DNA of 64,000 bases from Ruegeria pomeroyi (GTDB taxonomy: Bacteria; Pseudomonadota; Alphaproteobacteria; Rhodobacterales; Rhodobacteraceae): assembly GCF_021405525.1 (NCBI RefSeq), contig NZ_JAGQAG010000001.1:682001-746000 (forward strand). Reading direction: 5' to 3'. Position numbers and translations under genes: made by a program. The notes under the pieces were generated by a model. It had not been told where the DNA came from. It did not search any database and saw only the letters and a list, made by a program, of their open reading frames with translations. The number at the start of each line of letters is the position of its first letter. Position 1 is the first letter of the stretch. Below are positions 35,785-44,090 of this stretch, piece by piece.

Positions 35785-36405
35785 ATGAAAGCGCCGCATA
35801 AGCTTCACTTGTCCGCTGAAAACATGAACCAATCCAAGGGGCGTGATGTCGATGAACAGTTGATCGACACGACAATTCGAACCCTTCTGGAAAGTGACGT
35901 TTCGGCCCCTCGACAGCAAGCGAACCGGGATTGTGTTCAGGAGCGGGAGCAGGGCACGGCACCGATACGGCCTGATAGTCCAGTCTCCGCCTCGGTTCGG
36001 CGCTCATTTCTGGGTAATCCGCCGGGGTGGCGGGTTTCGCTCGTAATTCTTGTCCTGGCCATATTGATCGGCTGGCCGATCTTGTTGCTGGTCTTTTTCG
36101 GGCTGTTGGTGGCTATCCTGGTGATCCCGTATCTCACGCTTGGCCATGATCGCTCGGTGGAGATTTGCCTTCTTGGTTACGACCTGCTGTCCCGACACAG
36201 CCCAAGTCGCGCCGAATATTTGAGAGGCTGGGCTGCTAGGCAAACTAGCGCGATGGAACGTTGGCTGACCCATTTGCCGGAGAGCTGGGTCTCGGGATTG
36301 TACTTGCCAGATTTTGAGACCGATACTGGAAGGCCGGAAAAAATGCAGACGGATCCGTTTGACAGGCTGTATGAACGTCTGCGCAGCAAGGATGCCGAAC
36401 CGTAA
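35785..36405 (+). CDS. Uncharacterised membrane protein, tandem paralogue 2
   Basis: A 206-residue paralogue of the preceding gene in the same orientation. Shared blocks: the hydrophobic hairpin containing ILIGWPILLLVFFGLLV, then RAEYLRGWAARQTSAMERWLTHLPESWVSG split as a C-terminal helix region, LYLPDFE and EKMQTDPFDRL. The N-terminal part again is polar and helical (DEQLIDTTIRTLLESD). ATG 35785 follows GGGGACA. The 187-base spacer before it contains an AT-rich stretch and the gene could have its own promoter. Lower GC than the neighbouring core genes. Function unknown; there is no signal peptide. Confidence 0.78.
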   Translation: MKAPHKLHLSAENMNQSKGRDVDEQLIDTTIRTLLESDVSAPRQQANRDCVQEREQGTAPIRPDSPVSASVRRSFLGNPPGWRVSLVILVLAILIGWPILLLVFFGLLVAILVIPYLTLGHDRSVEICLLGYDLLSRHSPSRAEYLRGWAARQTSAMERWLTHLPESWVSGLYLPDFETDTGRPEKMQTDPFDRLYERLRSKDAEP

Positions 36406-36520
36406 GTGCAGTTTTGCCACAGCTATCCGGGATGTGATCCGGCGCGTCATTTTTGACCCTTTCGTTCGGGTAGGCCGGGCTACATCTCTGGCACCGATTG
36501 TGTCACTTGATTGAGATTGA

Positions 36521-37852
36521 ATGCCCGGACCCCGCCCAACCGATTTCTATTCCGACCTTGCCCTGCCCAAGCAGGTCGAGGTCGTTGTGGTTGGTGGTGG
36601 CATCATCGGGGTCTCGGCGGCGCTGGAATTGGCGGAACGAGGCGTCTCGGTCCTGTTGTGCGAAAAGGGTCAGATCGGCGCTGAACAAAGCTCACGCAAC
36701 TGGGGTTGGGTGCGGCTGGGCATGCGCGACCCGCGCGAGATACCGCTCATGCAGGCGGCGCTGGAGATCTGGCACGGGTTGGATGCGCGTCTGGGACGCA
36801 ACACCGGTTTTGTGCGCTCGGGCATCCTGTTTGCCGCTTCGGGGCGGCGCAGTACCGGGAATCTGGAGCGCTGGGCACGCCATGTGGATGGGCTGGACAC
36901 GCGGGCCCGGATGATCGAAGGCGCCGAGCTTACCGCCCATCTGCCCGGTCATCGCAAACCTCCGCAAGCGGCGCTGTTCATGCCGCAGGACGGCCGGGCC
37001 GAGCCGCAATGGGCCGCCCCCGCGATTGCCGAGGGCGCCCGTGACCGGGGTGCACAAATCCTGACGGCCTGTGCGGTGCGTTCGGTCGATGTCGAGGCGG
37101 GCCGGGTGACAGGGGTCTATACCGAACGGGGCCGGGTGGGCTGTTCCAGAGTGATTTTGGCGGGAGGGGCATGGTCACGCCTCTTTGCCGGCAATGCTGG
37201 CGTGTCGCTGCCGCAACTCAAGGTGCTGAACACCGTGTTGCGCAGTTCGCCGATGCCCGATGGTCCGAATGCCGCCTACTGGTCTGACGCGTTTGCCATG
37301 CGCCGTCGCGCCGATGGAGGGTTCACCATCGCTGCCGGCACCCAGAACACGGTCGAGCTGGTACCTGACAGCTTGCGCTTGGCCTATGGCTTCCTGCCCG
37401 CCTATCGGCAGGAATGGCGTTCGCTGCGCTTTCGGCTGTCGCGTCGCTGGCTGGAAGAGGCGCAGATGGCGCGCCAGTGGCAGCCGGGCGATGTAACCCC
37501 GTTCGAGCTGACCCGGATACTCGACCCGGAGCCGTCGCAGAAACACCTGCGCCGCGCGTGGTCTGCCGCCCGCCGCGCCTTTCCGATGCTCGACGGGGCC
37601 GAGATCATGCAAAGCTGGGCCGGGATGATCGACGTGACCCCGGATGCGATCCCGGTAATCTCGGGTGTCCCGGATCTGCCGGGCCTGTACATTGCGACCG
37701 GGTTTTCCGGTCACGGGTTCGGGATTGGACCGGGCGCCGGGCGGCTGATCGCCGATCTGGCGACAAGCGAACCCCCGGTGGTGGACCCGTGGGAGTTTCG
37801 CCTGTCGCGGTTCAGCGATGGCAGCCGGGTGGCGCCCGATCCGGGGTACTGA
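36521..37852 (+). CDS. FAD-dependent oxidoreductase (DAO/DadA-like)
   Basis: A 443-residue flavoprotein of the D-amino-acid-oxidase superfamily. The dinucleotide motif VVVVGGGIIGVSAALELAERGVSVLLCEKG (about 22-51) binds FAD; SSRNWGWVRLGMRDPREIPLM follows, and the C-terminal SGVPDLPGLYIATGFSGHGFGIGPGAGRLIADL is the second FAD-contacting stretch. Such enzymes oxidise secondary or D-amino acids or methylated amines; sarcosine- or proline-type substrates are possible. There is no partner subunit or transporter next to it, so the substrate stays open. Start ATG 36521 lacks a strong ribosome site. Confidence 0.88.
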   Translation: MPGPRPTDFYSDLALPKQVEVVVVGGGIIGVSAALELAERGVSVLLCEKGQIGAEQSSRNWGWVRLGMRDPREIPLMQAALEIWHGLDARLGRNTGFVRSGILFAASGRRSTGNLERWARHVDGLDTRARMIEGAELTAHLPGHRKPPQAALFMPQDGRAEPQWAAPAIAEGARDRGAQILTACAVRSVDVEAGRVTGVYTERGRVGCSRVILAGGAWSRLFAGNAGVSLPQLKVLNTVLRSSPMPDGPNAAYWSDAFAMRRRADGGFTIAAGTQNTVELVPDSLRLAYGFLPAYRQEWRSLRFRLSRRWLEEAQMARQWQPGDVTPFELTRILDPEPSQKHLRRAWSAARRAFPMLDGAEIMQSWAGMIDVTPDAIPVISGVPDLPGLYIATGFSGHGFGIGPGAGRLIADLATSEPPVVDPWEFRLSRFSDGSRVAPDPGY

Positions 37853-37862
37853 GCCTGGAGCC

Positions 37863-38795
37863 TTAGCCCATCAACTGATAGCTGACGGGCACGAAGCGGA
37901 AACCGTCACCGCGCGCTTCCACGTAACCTGCCGCGGGGAAAGGCATGTGATAGCCGATCATCGGCACCCGGTCTGCGGCCAGCATGCCCAGGATCTGACG
38001 GCGCGAGGCGGTTGCCTTGGCTTTGTCCATGTCGAACCGTACCTCCCATTCAGGATGGGCGAAGGACCAGACATAATGGTTCGCCAGATCGGCGGTCAGC
38101 ATCAGCTGTTGCCCGTCGCTCTCGAGCATGTAACCCATATGGCCCGGCGTGTGTCCCGAGGCATCAACCGCCGTTACCCCGGCGGCGACCGAGGCGCCCG
38201 GCTCGACAAAGGTCATTTTCTCCGCCAGCGGCGTTACATGCGACTTGACGAGGTCACCGACACGGTTGCCGGCCTCGGCCTTGGACCAGAAATCGTATTC
38301 GGCGGCGCCGGTGACATAACGGGCATTGGCAAAGGTGGGGGCGCCATCGGTCATCATGCCGCCGATATGGTCGGGATGCATATGGGTGATTACCACCACA
38401 TCGATGGCTTCGGGCGCAACGCCAGCTGCTTCTAGCGCGCGGGTGATGCCGCCCTGGCCCAGACCGGTGTCGAACAGCACCAGTTCGGCCCCGGTATCGA
38501 CCAGCGTAGGGGTAAAGAAGAATTGTGCCGTGTCGGCAGGGATGAAGTTCTCGGCCGAGACACGCGCGAAATCCTCGTCCGATGCGCCACCGCCAAAGAT
38601 GTCCTTGGCCCCGTCACGCGGCAGGCTGCCGTCAAGAAGGGTGGTCACCCCCAGGCTGCCCAGCTTGAACGAGCGGGCGATGGGGGCCGCCGCCTTGCCG
38701 CCATGGGCACCGGCCAGGACGGGCGCCGCGGCGGCGGCAAGCGGCAGGGATGCGGCACCGGTCAAGGCGGCGCGGCGCGAAAGCTTCAGGGTCAT
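37863..38795 (-). CDS. Exported MBL-fold metallo-hydrolase (Tat-type signal)
   Basis: A 310-residue metallo-beta-lactamase-fold hydrolase. The first 28 residues read as a twin-arginine signal (KLSRRAALTGAASLPL, then AAAAAPVLAGA). The dinuclear metal site motif THMHPDHIGGM (HxHxDH) is at about residues 135-145, with further His/Asp in DASGHTPGHMGYML and MIGYHMPFP. It resembles quorum-quenching-lactonase-like and alkylsulfatase-distant MBL proteins, many of which have unknown substrates. Convergent with the FAD oxidoreductase gene, ten bases apart. Confidence 0.88.
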   Translation of the reverse strand: MTLKLSRRAALTGAASLPLAAAAAPVLAGAHGGKAAAPIARSFKLGSLGVTTLLDGSLPRDGAKDIFGGGASDEDFARVSAENFIPADTAQFFFTPTLVDTGAELVLFDTGLGQGGITRALEAAGVAPEAIDVVVITHMHPDHIGGMMTDGAPTFANARYVTGAAEYDFWSKAEAGNRVGDLVKSHVTPLAEKMTFVEPGASVAAGVTAVDASGHTPGHMGYMLESDGQQLMLTADLANHYVWSFAHPEWEVRFDMDKAKATASRRQILGMLAADRVPMIGYHMPFPAAGYVEARGDGFRFVPVSYQLMG

Positions 38796-39024
38796 GTCAG
38801 ACCTCCCCAGTTATGTGTGAAACACCCAAAAGGATAGGGCAGCTCGCGCCCCCGGCAACCTCGGCATTCGTGCATAAATCTGTGCGGATTTGAGGTGGTG
38901 CCGGATGATCGGCCGGATCGGCGACAAGCGAAACAGTGATGTTGTCTGTGTGATGCGGGTGACAGGGGCCGAACTGGACAATTGTCGGCCCTTGTGACAA
39001 GGGGATCGGCAACAGGAGATGTCC

Positions 39025-40350
39025 ATGACCACCACCCGTTTCGCCCCTTCGCCCACCGGTTACATTCATGTGGGCAACCTGCGCACCGCGCTGATGAACT
39101 ATCTGATCGCCCGCAAGGCGGGCGGTACCTTCATCCTGAGGATCGACGACACCGACCCCGAGCGGTCGAAAGAGGAATATGTCGACGCAATCAAGCAGGA
39201 TCTCGACTGGCTGGGCCTGCATTGGGACCAGGTGGAGCGTCAGTCCGAGCGGCTGGACCGCTATGCCGAGGCCGCCGACAAGCTGCGCGACATGGGCCGG
39301 TTCTACGAGGCGTTCGAGACCCCGACCGAACTGGATCTGAAGCGCAAGAAGCAGCTCAACATGGGCAAGCCACCAGTATATGACCGGGCGGCGCTGTCGC
39401 TGTCTGAGGGTGAGAAAGACGCCCTGCGTGCCGAGCGCGGTAACGGGGTGTGGCGTTTCAAGCTGGATCAGGAGCGGATCGAGTGGACTGACGGCATCCT
39501 TGGGGATATCTCGATCGACGCGGCCAGTGTCAGCGACCCGGTCCTGATCCGGGGCGACGGTCAGGTTCTCTATACGCTGGCGTCGGTTGTGGATGATACC
39601 GATATGGGTGTCACCGACGTGGTGCGCGGCTCGGACCATGTGACCAACACCGCGACCCAGATCCAGATCATGGCGGCGCTCGGGTTCGAACACCCCCGCT
39701 TCGCGCATCATTCGCTGCTGACCGGCCCGCAGGGCGAGGCACTGTCGAAGCGCCTGGGCACGCTGGCCCTGCGCGACCTGCGCGAGCAAGGGGTGCAGCC
39801 GATGGCGCTGCTCAGCCTGATGGCGCGGCTCGGCTCGTCCGATCCGGTCGAGTTGCGCAGCGACATGGCCGAGCTGATCGAAGGTTTTGATGTGACCCGG
39901 TTTGGTGCGGCACCGACCAAGTTCGATGTGCAGGATCTGTTTCCGCTGACGGGGCGCTACCTGCAGGCGCTGCCGCTGGAGGCAGTCGCGGCAGACGTGG
40001 CAGCGGCGGGTGTGCCCGAGGATATGGCCGCGCCTTTCTGGTTGATGGCGCGCGAGAACATCACCACGCTGAACGATCTGGCAGGGTGGTGGGCGCTGTG
40101 CCGGGACGGAGCCGAGCCGCTGATCGCCGACGAAGATCGCGCCTTTGTGGCCGAGGCCATGGCGCTCTTGCCCGAAGGGCCGCTTGACGGTGGCAGCTGG
40201 GGTGCCTGGACCCAGGCAGTGAAAGAGGCCACCGGCCGCAAGGGCAAGGGGCTGTTCATGCCGCTGCGCAAGGCGGTAACCGGTATGGAGCGCGGCCCGG
40301 AAATGGCTACGCTGCTGCCGTTGATGCAGGTGATCCGCGCGCGCGGCTGA
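39025..40350 (+). CDS. gltX: Glutamate-tRNA ligase
   Basis: A class I glutamyl-tRNA synthetase of 441 residues, on the short side for GluRS. The HIGH-type motif is in RFAPSPTGYIHVGNLRTAL (residues 4-22), the catalytic RIDDTDPERSKEEY follows, and the KMSKS-type loop appears as EALSKRLGT. Alphaproteobacteria often carry two GltX copies, one of which can be specialised; this one lacks the usual four-Cys zinc knuckle region. AGGAG sits six bases before ATG 39025, so I prefer it to ATG 39019. A family B repeat follows. Confidence 0.95.
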   Translation: MTTTRFAPSPTGYIHVGNLRTALMNYLIARKAGGTFILRIDDTDPERSKEEYVDAIKQDLDWLGLHWDQVERQSERLDRYAEAADKLRDMGRFYEAFETPTELDLKRKKQLNMGKPPVYDRAALSLSEGEKDALRAERGNGVWRFKLDQERIEWTDGILGDISIDAASVSDPVLIRGDGQVLYTLASVVDDTDMGVTDVVRGSDHVTNTATQIQIMAALGFEHPRFAHHSLLTGPQGEALSKRLGTLALRDLREQGVQPMALLSLMARLGSSDPVELRSDMAELIEGFDVTRFGAAPTKFDVQDLFPLTGRYLQALPLEAVAADVAAAGVPEDMAAPFWLMARENITTLNDLAGWWALCRDGAEPLIADEDRAFVAEAMALLPEGPLDGGSWGAWTQAVKEATGRKGKGLFMPLRKAVTGMERGPEMATLLPLMQVIRARG

Positions 40351-40359
40351 GCGGGAGCG

Positions 40360-40418
40360 CAAGATTTTTCGACGAAAAATCTTGTCGCCTCCGGCGGGAG
40401 TATTTGCGGCGAAATGAA
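40360..40418. repeat. Family B palindrome repeat (probable bidirectional terminator)
   Basis: A 25-bp perfect palindrome (arms CAAGATTTTTCG around A, 40360-40384), a short hairpin CTCC-GGCG-GGAG (40389-40400) and the conserved tail TATTTGCGGCGAAATGAAGG. It is nearly identical to 19826-19885 and again lies between convergent genes (gltX and the gamma-glutamylcyclotransferase-family gene). Confidence 0.75.
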
Positions 40419-40429
40419 GGGCTGCGCGT

Positions 40430-40999
40430 TCAGCTCACCGCGACGATGCGGGCGCCGATTTCGATGAGGGACCGGTCCACCAGATCGGTCTCTTCTGCCT
40501 TGAGTTGCTGGTGGCGCGGGTAGCGCGGCTGGGAGCGGTCGTCGAGAATGGGTGCTTCCCAGCCGCTGGTGGTGTTAAAGAAATCACGCACGCCCTCGCG
40601 GCCGAAGGCATGCAGATAGCCCTGCACCACCACGTCGATATAGCTGAGGAGGATGGGGTGCCGGGTGCTCGGCACGCTCTGTTTTTCCGGTGCCACCGCA
40701 TAGACCGCGATCTCGGTGGGCTGCTTCAGGTCGTGGCGCACGTGGTCGGTGACCGCGACGCGGTCATAGGCCCATTCGCGCGCATCGAGTGCCTGCCAGT
40801 CGTCATTGGGCACATGGGCGATCATGCCGTCGATGCTGCAATCCGCATCCGGAAGTGCCGTCAGAAAGGCCACTTGTCTGAGGTCTGTATGACGCCAGAC
40901 GCGCCGCCAGCCATGCAGGCGGGCCGGGCGCGGATCGGGGAAGTCGTGGGTTGCCAGGTTCACCAGGCTGCCGTAGCCAAAGAAATAGGGGTCTGCCAT
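40430..40999 (-). CDS. Gamma-glutamylcyclotransferase family protein
   Basis: A 189-residue protein whose N-terminus carries the AIG2/GGCT-like signature YFFGYGSLVN (residues 5-14), a beta-barrel substrate pocket normally used on gamma-glutamyl compounds. PARLHGWRRVWRHTD fits the second strand-helix, and ALDAREWAYDRVAV would provide the catalytic acidic residue (Glu in the DxREWxYDR segment). It may act in glutathione turnover, but the family has diverse members. ATG 40999 follows GCGAGGCACCT. An FNR-type site lies 28 bases upstream, shared with the divergent Rrf2 gene. Confidence 0.85.
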   Translation of the reverse strand: MADPYFFGYGSLVNLATHDFPDPRPARLHGWRRVWRHTDLRQVAFLTALPDADCSIDGMIAHVPNDDWQALDAREWAYDRVAVTDHVRHDLKQPTEIAVYAVAPEKQSVPSTRHPILLSYIDVVVQGYLHAFGREGVRDFFNTTSGWEAPILDDRSQPRYPRHQQLKAEETDLVDRSLIEIGARIVAVS

Positions 41000-41026
41000 A
41001 GGTGCCTCGCCGCCGATCCGGTGCAA

Positions 41027-41040
41027 TTGATGTATGTCAA
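41027..41040 (+). promoter_or_regulatory. FNR/Dnr-type operator at -41.5 of the Rrf2 gene
   Basis: TTGAT-GTAT-GTCAA matches the FNR/FixK/NnrR consensus (TTGAT-N4-ATCAA) at nine of ten positions. A -10-like AATAAG lies at 41063-41068, which places the operator near -41.5 relative to a start around 41075: the geometry of a class II activated promoter for the Rrf2 gene. Motif and spacing are seen; which CRP/FNR protein binds is unknown. Confidence 0.6.
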
Positions 41041-41104
41041 ACAGGTTTTTCCCGGGTTGTGCAATAAGGCTTGCAGATGAAATCCCACGGGGGAGGACCC
41101 GATC

Positions 41105-41572
41105 ATGCGCATTACCAAGCGCACCAATATTGCGGTTCGGCTGCTGATGTACTGCGCCGCGCATCCGGACCGGCTGGTGACCAAGTCCGAGATTGCCGAA
41201 GTCTGCAACATTTCCGAGAACCATCTGGCCCAGGTAATCAACCAGCTCAGCCAGTTGGGGTTCCTGACCACGCAGCGCGGCCGCAATGGCGGCATGTGTC
41301 TGGGCATGGCCGCGGATGCGATCCGCATCGGGGAGGTGTTCAGACATGTCGAGGGCAACCTGCCGATGGTCGAGTGTTTCGCCGATGCCGACAACAGTTG
41401 TCCGCTGACCGATGCCTGCCGCCTTCGGCTGGCGCTGAGGGATGCGGCGCAGGCGTTCTATGCTTCGCTGGACGAGATCACGCTGGATGCGCTGGTCTGT
41501 GACAACACCGACCTGCTCAAGATCCTCAATCCGGTGGTCTGCGCGCGGCAGAGCGTGTCCCAGGCGGGCTGA
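41105..41572 (+). CDS. Rrf2 family transcriptional regulator (NsrR/IscR-like)
   Basis: A 155-residue Rrf2 winged-helix regulator. The DNA-binding part begins MRITKRTNIAVRLLMYCAAHPDRLVTKSEIAE and includes VINQLSQLGFLTTQRGRNGGMCLG (wing). Three Cys suited to an Fe-S cluster follow: Cys in ECFADADNSCPLTDACRL with spacings of seven and five residues, as in NsrR-like nitric-oxide sensors. A GGGGGAGGA ribosome site precedes ATG 41105. The FNR-type operator upstream suggests expression under low oxygen or nitrosative conditions. NsrR is a reasonable guess, but other Rrf2 sensors share this layout. Confidence 0.88.
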   Translation: MRITKRTNIAVRLLMYCAAHPDRLVTKSEIAEVCNISENHLAQVINQLSQLGFLTTQRGRNGGMCLGMAADAIRIGEVFRHVEGNLPMVECFADADNSCPLTDACRLRLALRDAAQAFYASLDEITLDALVCDNTDLLKILNPVVCARQSVSQAG

Positions 41573-41573
41573 T

Positions 41574-44090
41574 TCATTCTCGGGCACGCAGGACGCGCGC
41601 CGGGCGGGTGGCGAGCGGGGACAGAGAGAACACAAGGCTTGCACCAAGTACCGCTGATACGCCCCCCAGCACGATGGTCAGTGCCGAAGGCCAGATCACC
41701 GAGAATGATGTCTCGAAGACAAAGCGGCTGACCGCCCAGCCGCCCAGGATGCCTGCGGCCAGCGCGATGGTTCCGGCAGCGGCGCCCAGAAGGGCGCTGC
41801 GCAGTGCAAGGCTCAGCAGGATACGGCGGCGCGACGCGCCCAGGGTGCGCAGTACCGCCGCCTCGTAGATGCGTGCGCCCTGACCTGCGGCGGCGGCGCC
41901 GATCAGGACCAGAAACCCGGTCAGCAAAGAGACGCCTGCGCCATAGGATGTGGCGCTGGCCAACCCGGCCAGCAGGCCCGAGGCGCGGTCGATGGCGTCG
42001 CGCACCCGGATTGCGGTGATGTTGGGATAGCTGCTGGCCAGATCGCGCAGAATGGCGGCCTCGGCGGCCTCGTCGGCATAGACCGTGGCGATATGGCTAT
42101 GGGGGGCGCCGGACAGGGCAGCAGGGTTCATCGCCATGATGAACCCCATGCCCGCGGTCGAGAAATCGACCTCGCGAAATGACGAGATGCGGGCGGTGAT
42201 ATCGCGGCCCAGGATATTGACGGTCAGGGTATCGCCCAGTTGCAGGCCCATCTCGGCCGCCTCTTCGGCGGCAAAGCTGATCAGGGGCGGGCCTGCGTAA
42301 TCCTCGGGCCACCATGCGCCCTCGGTCAGCCGGGTGGTGTCGGGCAGTTCGGCGGAATAGGTCACCCCCCGATCGCCGCGCAGGACCCAATGGTTTCCTG
42401 CGACCTCGCGCGCGGGCAGATCGTTGATACGCGTAATGATGCCGCGCAGCATCGGCGCGCTTTCGATACGGCTGACGCCGGGGTCGTTTCGCAGCCGGGC
42501 GGCAAAGCCGGGCATCTGGTCACGCTGGATATCGACAAAGAAATACGAGGGCGCCACATCGGGCAGGTTGCCGGAAATCGCGTTGCGCAGCGTGCCGTCG
42601 ATCTGGCCCACGGCGGCCAGCACCGACAGGCCAAGGCCCAGCGACAGCATCACTGGCGCCGCCCCCTGCCGTGGCGAGGATATCGAGGCCAGCGCCCAGC
42701 GAAGTGCCGGGCGGCCACGCGCCAGCGGGGCGGCGGCACGACTGAGCGCCCGCACCGCACCGGCGGCCACGGCGAGCAAGAGGAGCGCTCCGGCGATGCC
42801 GCCCAGGGTCCAGAGTGTCAGGGTGACGGCCCCGCTGAACCATGCGGCCAGCCCGCACAGCAGGACCAGTCCGGCGCCCGTGGCCAGCACATAGCGAAAT
42901 CGCGGCAGCAGCGGGGCGCGGGACAGCGCATCGCGCAGCAGGGTCGCGGCGCGCACCTCCTCGGTCCGGGCCAGAGGCCAGAGGGTAAAGACCAGCGCCG
43001 TCAGCAGGCCATAGATCGCGGCTTCGGCCAGCGGCTCTGGGTAGATCGCAAAGACAGCAGGCACCGGCAGTTGCGCCTCGATCAGCGGCGCCAGCAGCAG
43101 GGGCGCGAACCCGCCAAGCGCGAGCCCCAGCAGGATGCCAAGGCCCGACAACGCGCCGATTTGCAGGAAATAGGTCTGGAACACGGTGCGCCGGTCGGCG
43201 CCCAGCGTGCGCAGCGTGGCAATGGTGGCGGTCTTGTCAGCCAGATAGGCGCGAACCGCCGCCGAGACTCCGATGCCGCCCACAGCCAGGCCAGAGAGTC
43301 CGACAAGGATCAGGAACGCGCCCAATCGCCGGGTGAAATCGGCGATGCCCGGGGCGCCATTGCGCGCATCGGTCCAGCGCAGGCCACTGTCGGCGAAGCG
43401 CGCGCGGGCCTCTTGCGAGATGCTGGCCAGATCGCTCTCGGGGGGCAGGTCGAGCCGGTATTTGGTGTCAAAGAGGGTGCCCGGCGCCAACAGGCCGGAT
43501 TGCGCCAGGTCCTCGGTTCGCACCAGCGTGCGTGGCCCGAGGGCAAAGCCGTCTGCGACACCGTCCGGCATCTGCATCAGCCGTGCCATCAGGACAAAAT
43601 CCTGCGTGCCCAGCCGAAAGCGATCACCGGGTTGCAGCCCAAGCCGGTCGGACAGAACCGGTTCCATCACTCCACCGGGCAGGCCATTGGTGCCCGCCAG
43701 CGCCTGATCAAGCGGCAGGTCCGGGTCCAGCGTGACACTGCCAAGCAGGGGATAGGCATCGTCCACCGCCTTGACCTGGGTCAGGGCGCGCTCGTCGCCC
43801 ACGACGGCCATCGAGCGGAAATCCACCAGTTCCGAAACCCGGTTGGCGCGGGTCTGCATCCACACCCGCTCCTCGGGGGTGGCAAAGCGATAGGTGAAAC
43901 TCATCTGCGCATCACCGCCGAGAAGGGCAGCACCCTCGCGGGCCAGCCCGGCCTCGATCGCGCTGCGGACCGAGCCGACGGCGGCAATGGCGGCGACACC
44001 CAGCGCCAGACAGGCCAGAAAGATGCGGAACCCCCGCAGCCCGCCGCGCAACTCGCGCCTGGCGAGGCGGGCGGCCAGTCGCAGGCTCAT
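41574..44090 (-). CDS. FtsX-like ABC transporter permease (YbbP family)
   Basis: A large 838-residue permease of the MacB/FtsX-type superfamily: two FtsX modules with about ten membrane segments. The N-terminal ELRGGLRGFRIFLACLALGVAAIAAVGSV helix is typical of YbbP; a long periplasmic domain (about 40-260) follows, then blocks of membrane helices (VGLSGLAVGGIGVSAAVRAYLADK and so on), a second periplasmic domain (about 500-690) and three last helices. Together with the adjacent ATPase it forms YbbAP, thought to export or remodel hydrophobic substrates. The ATG overlaps the ATPase stop as ATGA. Confidence 0.93.
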   Translation of the reverse strand: MSLRLAARLARRELRGGLRGFRIFLACLALGVAAIAAVGSVRSAIEAGLAREGAALLGGDAQMSFTYRFATPEERVWMQTRANRVSELVDFRSMAVVGDERALTQVKAVDDAYPLLGSVTLDPDLPLDQALAGTNGLPGGVMEPVLSDRLGLQPGDRFRLGTQDFVLMARLMQMPDGVADGFALGPRTLVRTEDLAQSGLLAPGTLFDTKYRLDLPPESDLASISQEARARFADSGLRWTDARNGAPGIADFTRRLGAFLILVGLSGLAVGGIGVSAAVRAYLADKTATIATLRTLGADRRTVFQTYFLQIGALSGLGILLGLALGGFAPLLLAPLIEAQLPVPAVFAIYPEPLAEAAIYGLLTALVFTLWPLARTEEVRAATLLRDALSRAPLLPRFRYVLATGAGLVLLCGLAAWFSGAVTLTLWTLGGIAGALLLLAVAAGAVRALSRAAAPLARGRPALRWALASISSPRQGAAPVMLSLGLGLSVLAAVGQIDGTLRNAISGNLPDVAPSYFFVDIQRDQMPGFAARLRNDPGVSRIESAPMLRGIITRINDLPAREVAGNHWVLRGDRGVTYSAELPDTTRLTEGAWWPEDYAGPPLISFAAEEAAEMGLQLGDTLTVNILGRDITARISSFREVDFSTAGMGFIMAMNPAALSGAPHSHIATVYADEAAEAAILRDLASSYPNITAIRVRDAIDRASGLLAGLASATSYGAGVSLLTGFLVLIGAAAAGQGARIYEAAVLRTLGASRRRILLSLALRSALLGAAAGTIALAAGILGGWAVSRFVFETSFSVIWPSALTIVLGGVSAVLGASLVFSLSPLATRPARVLRARE

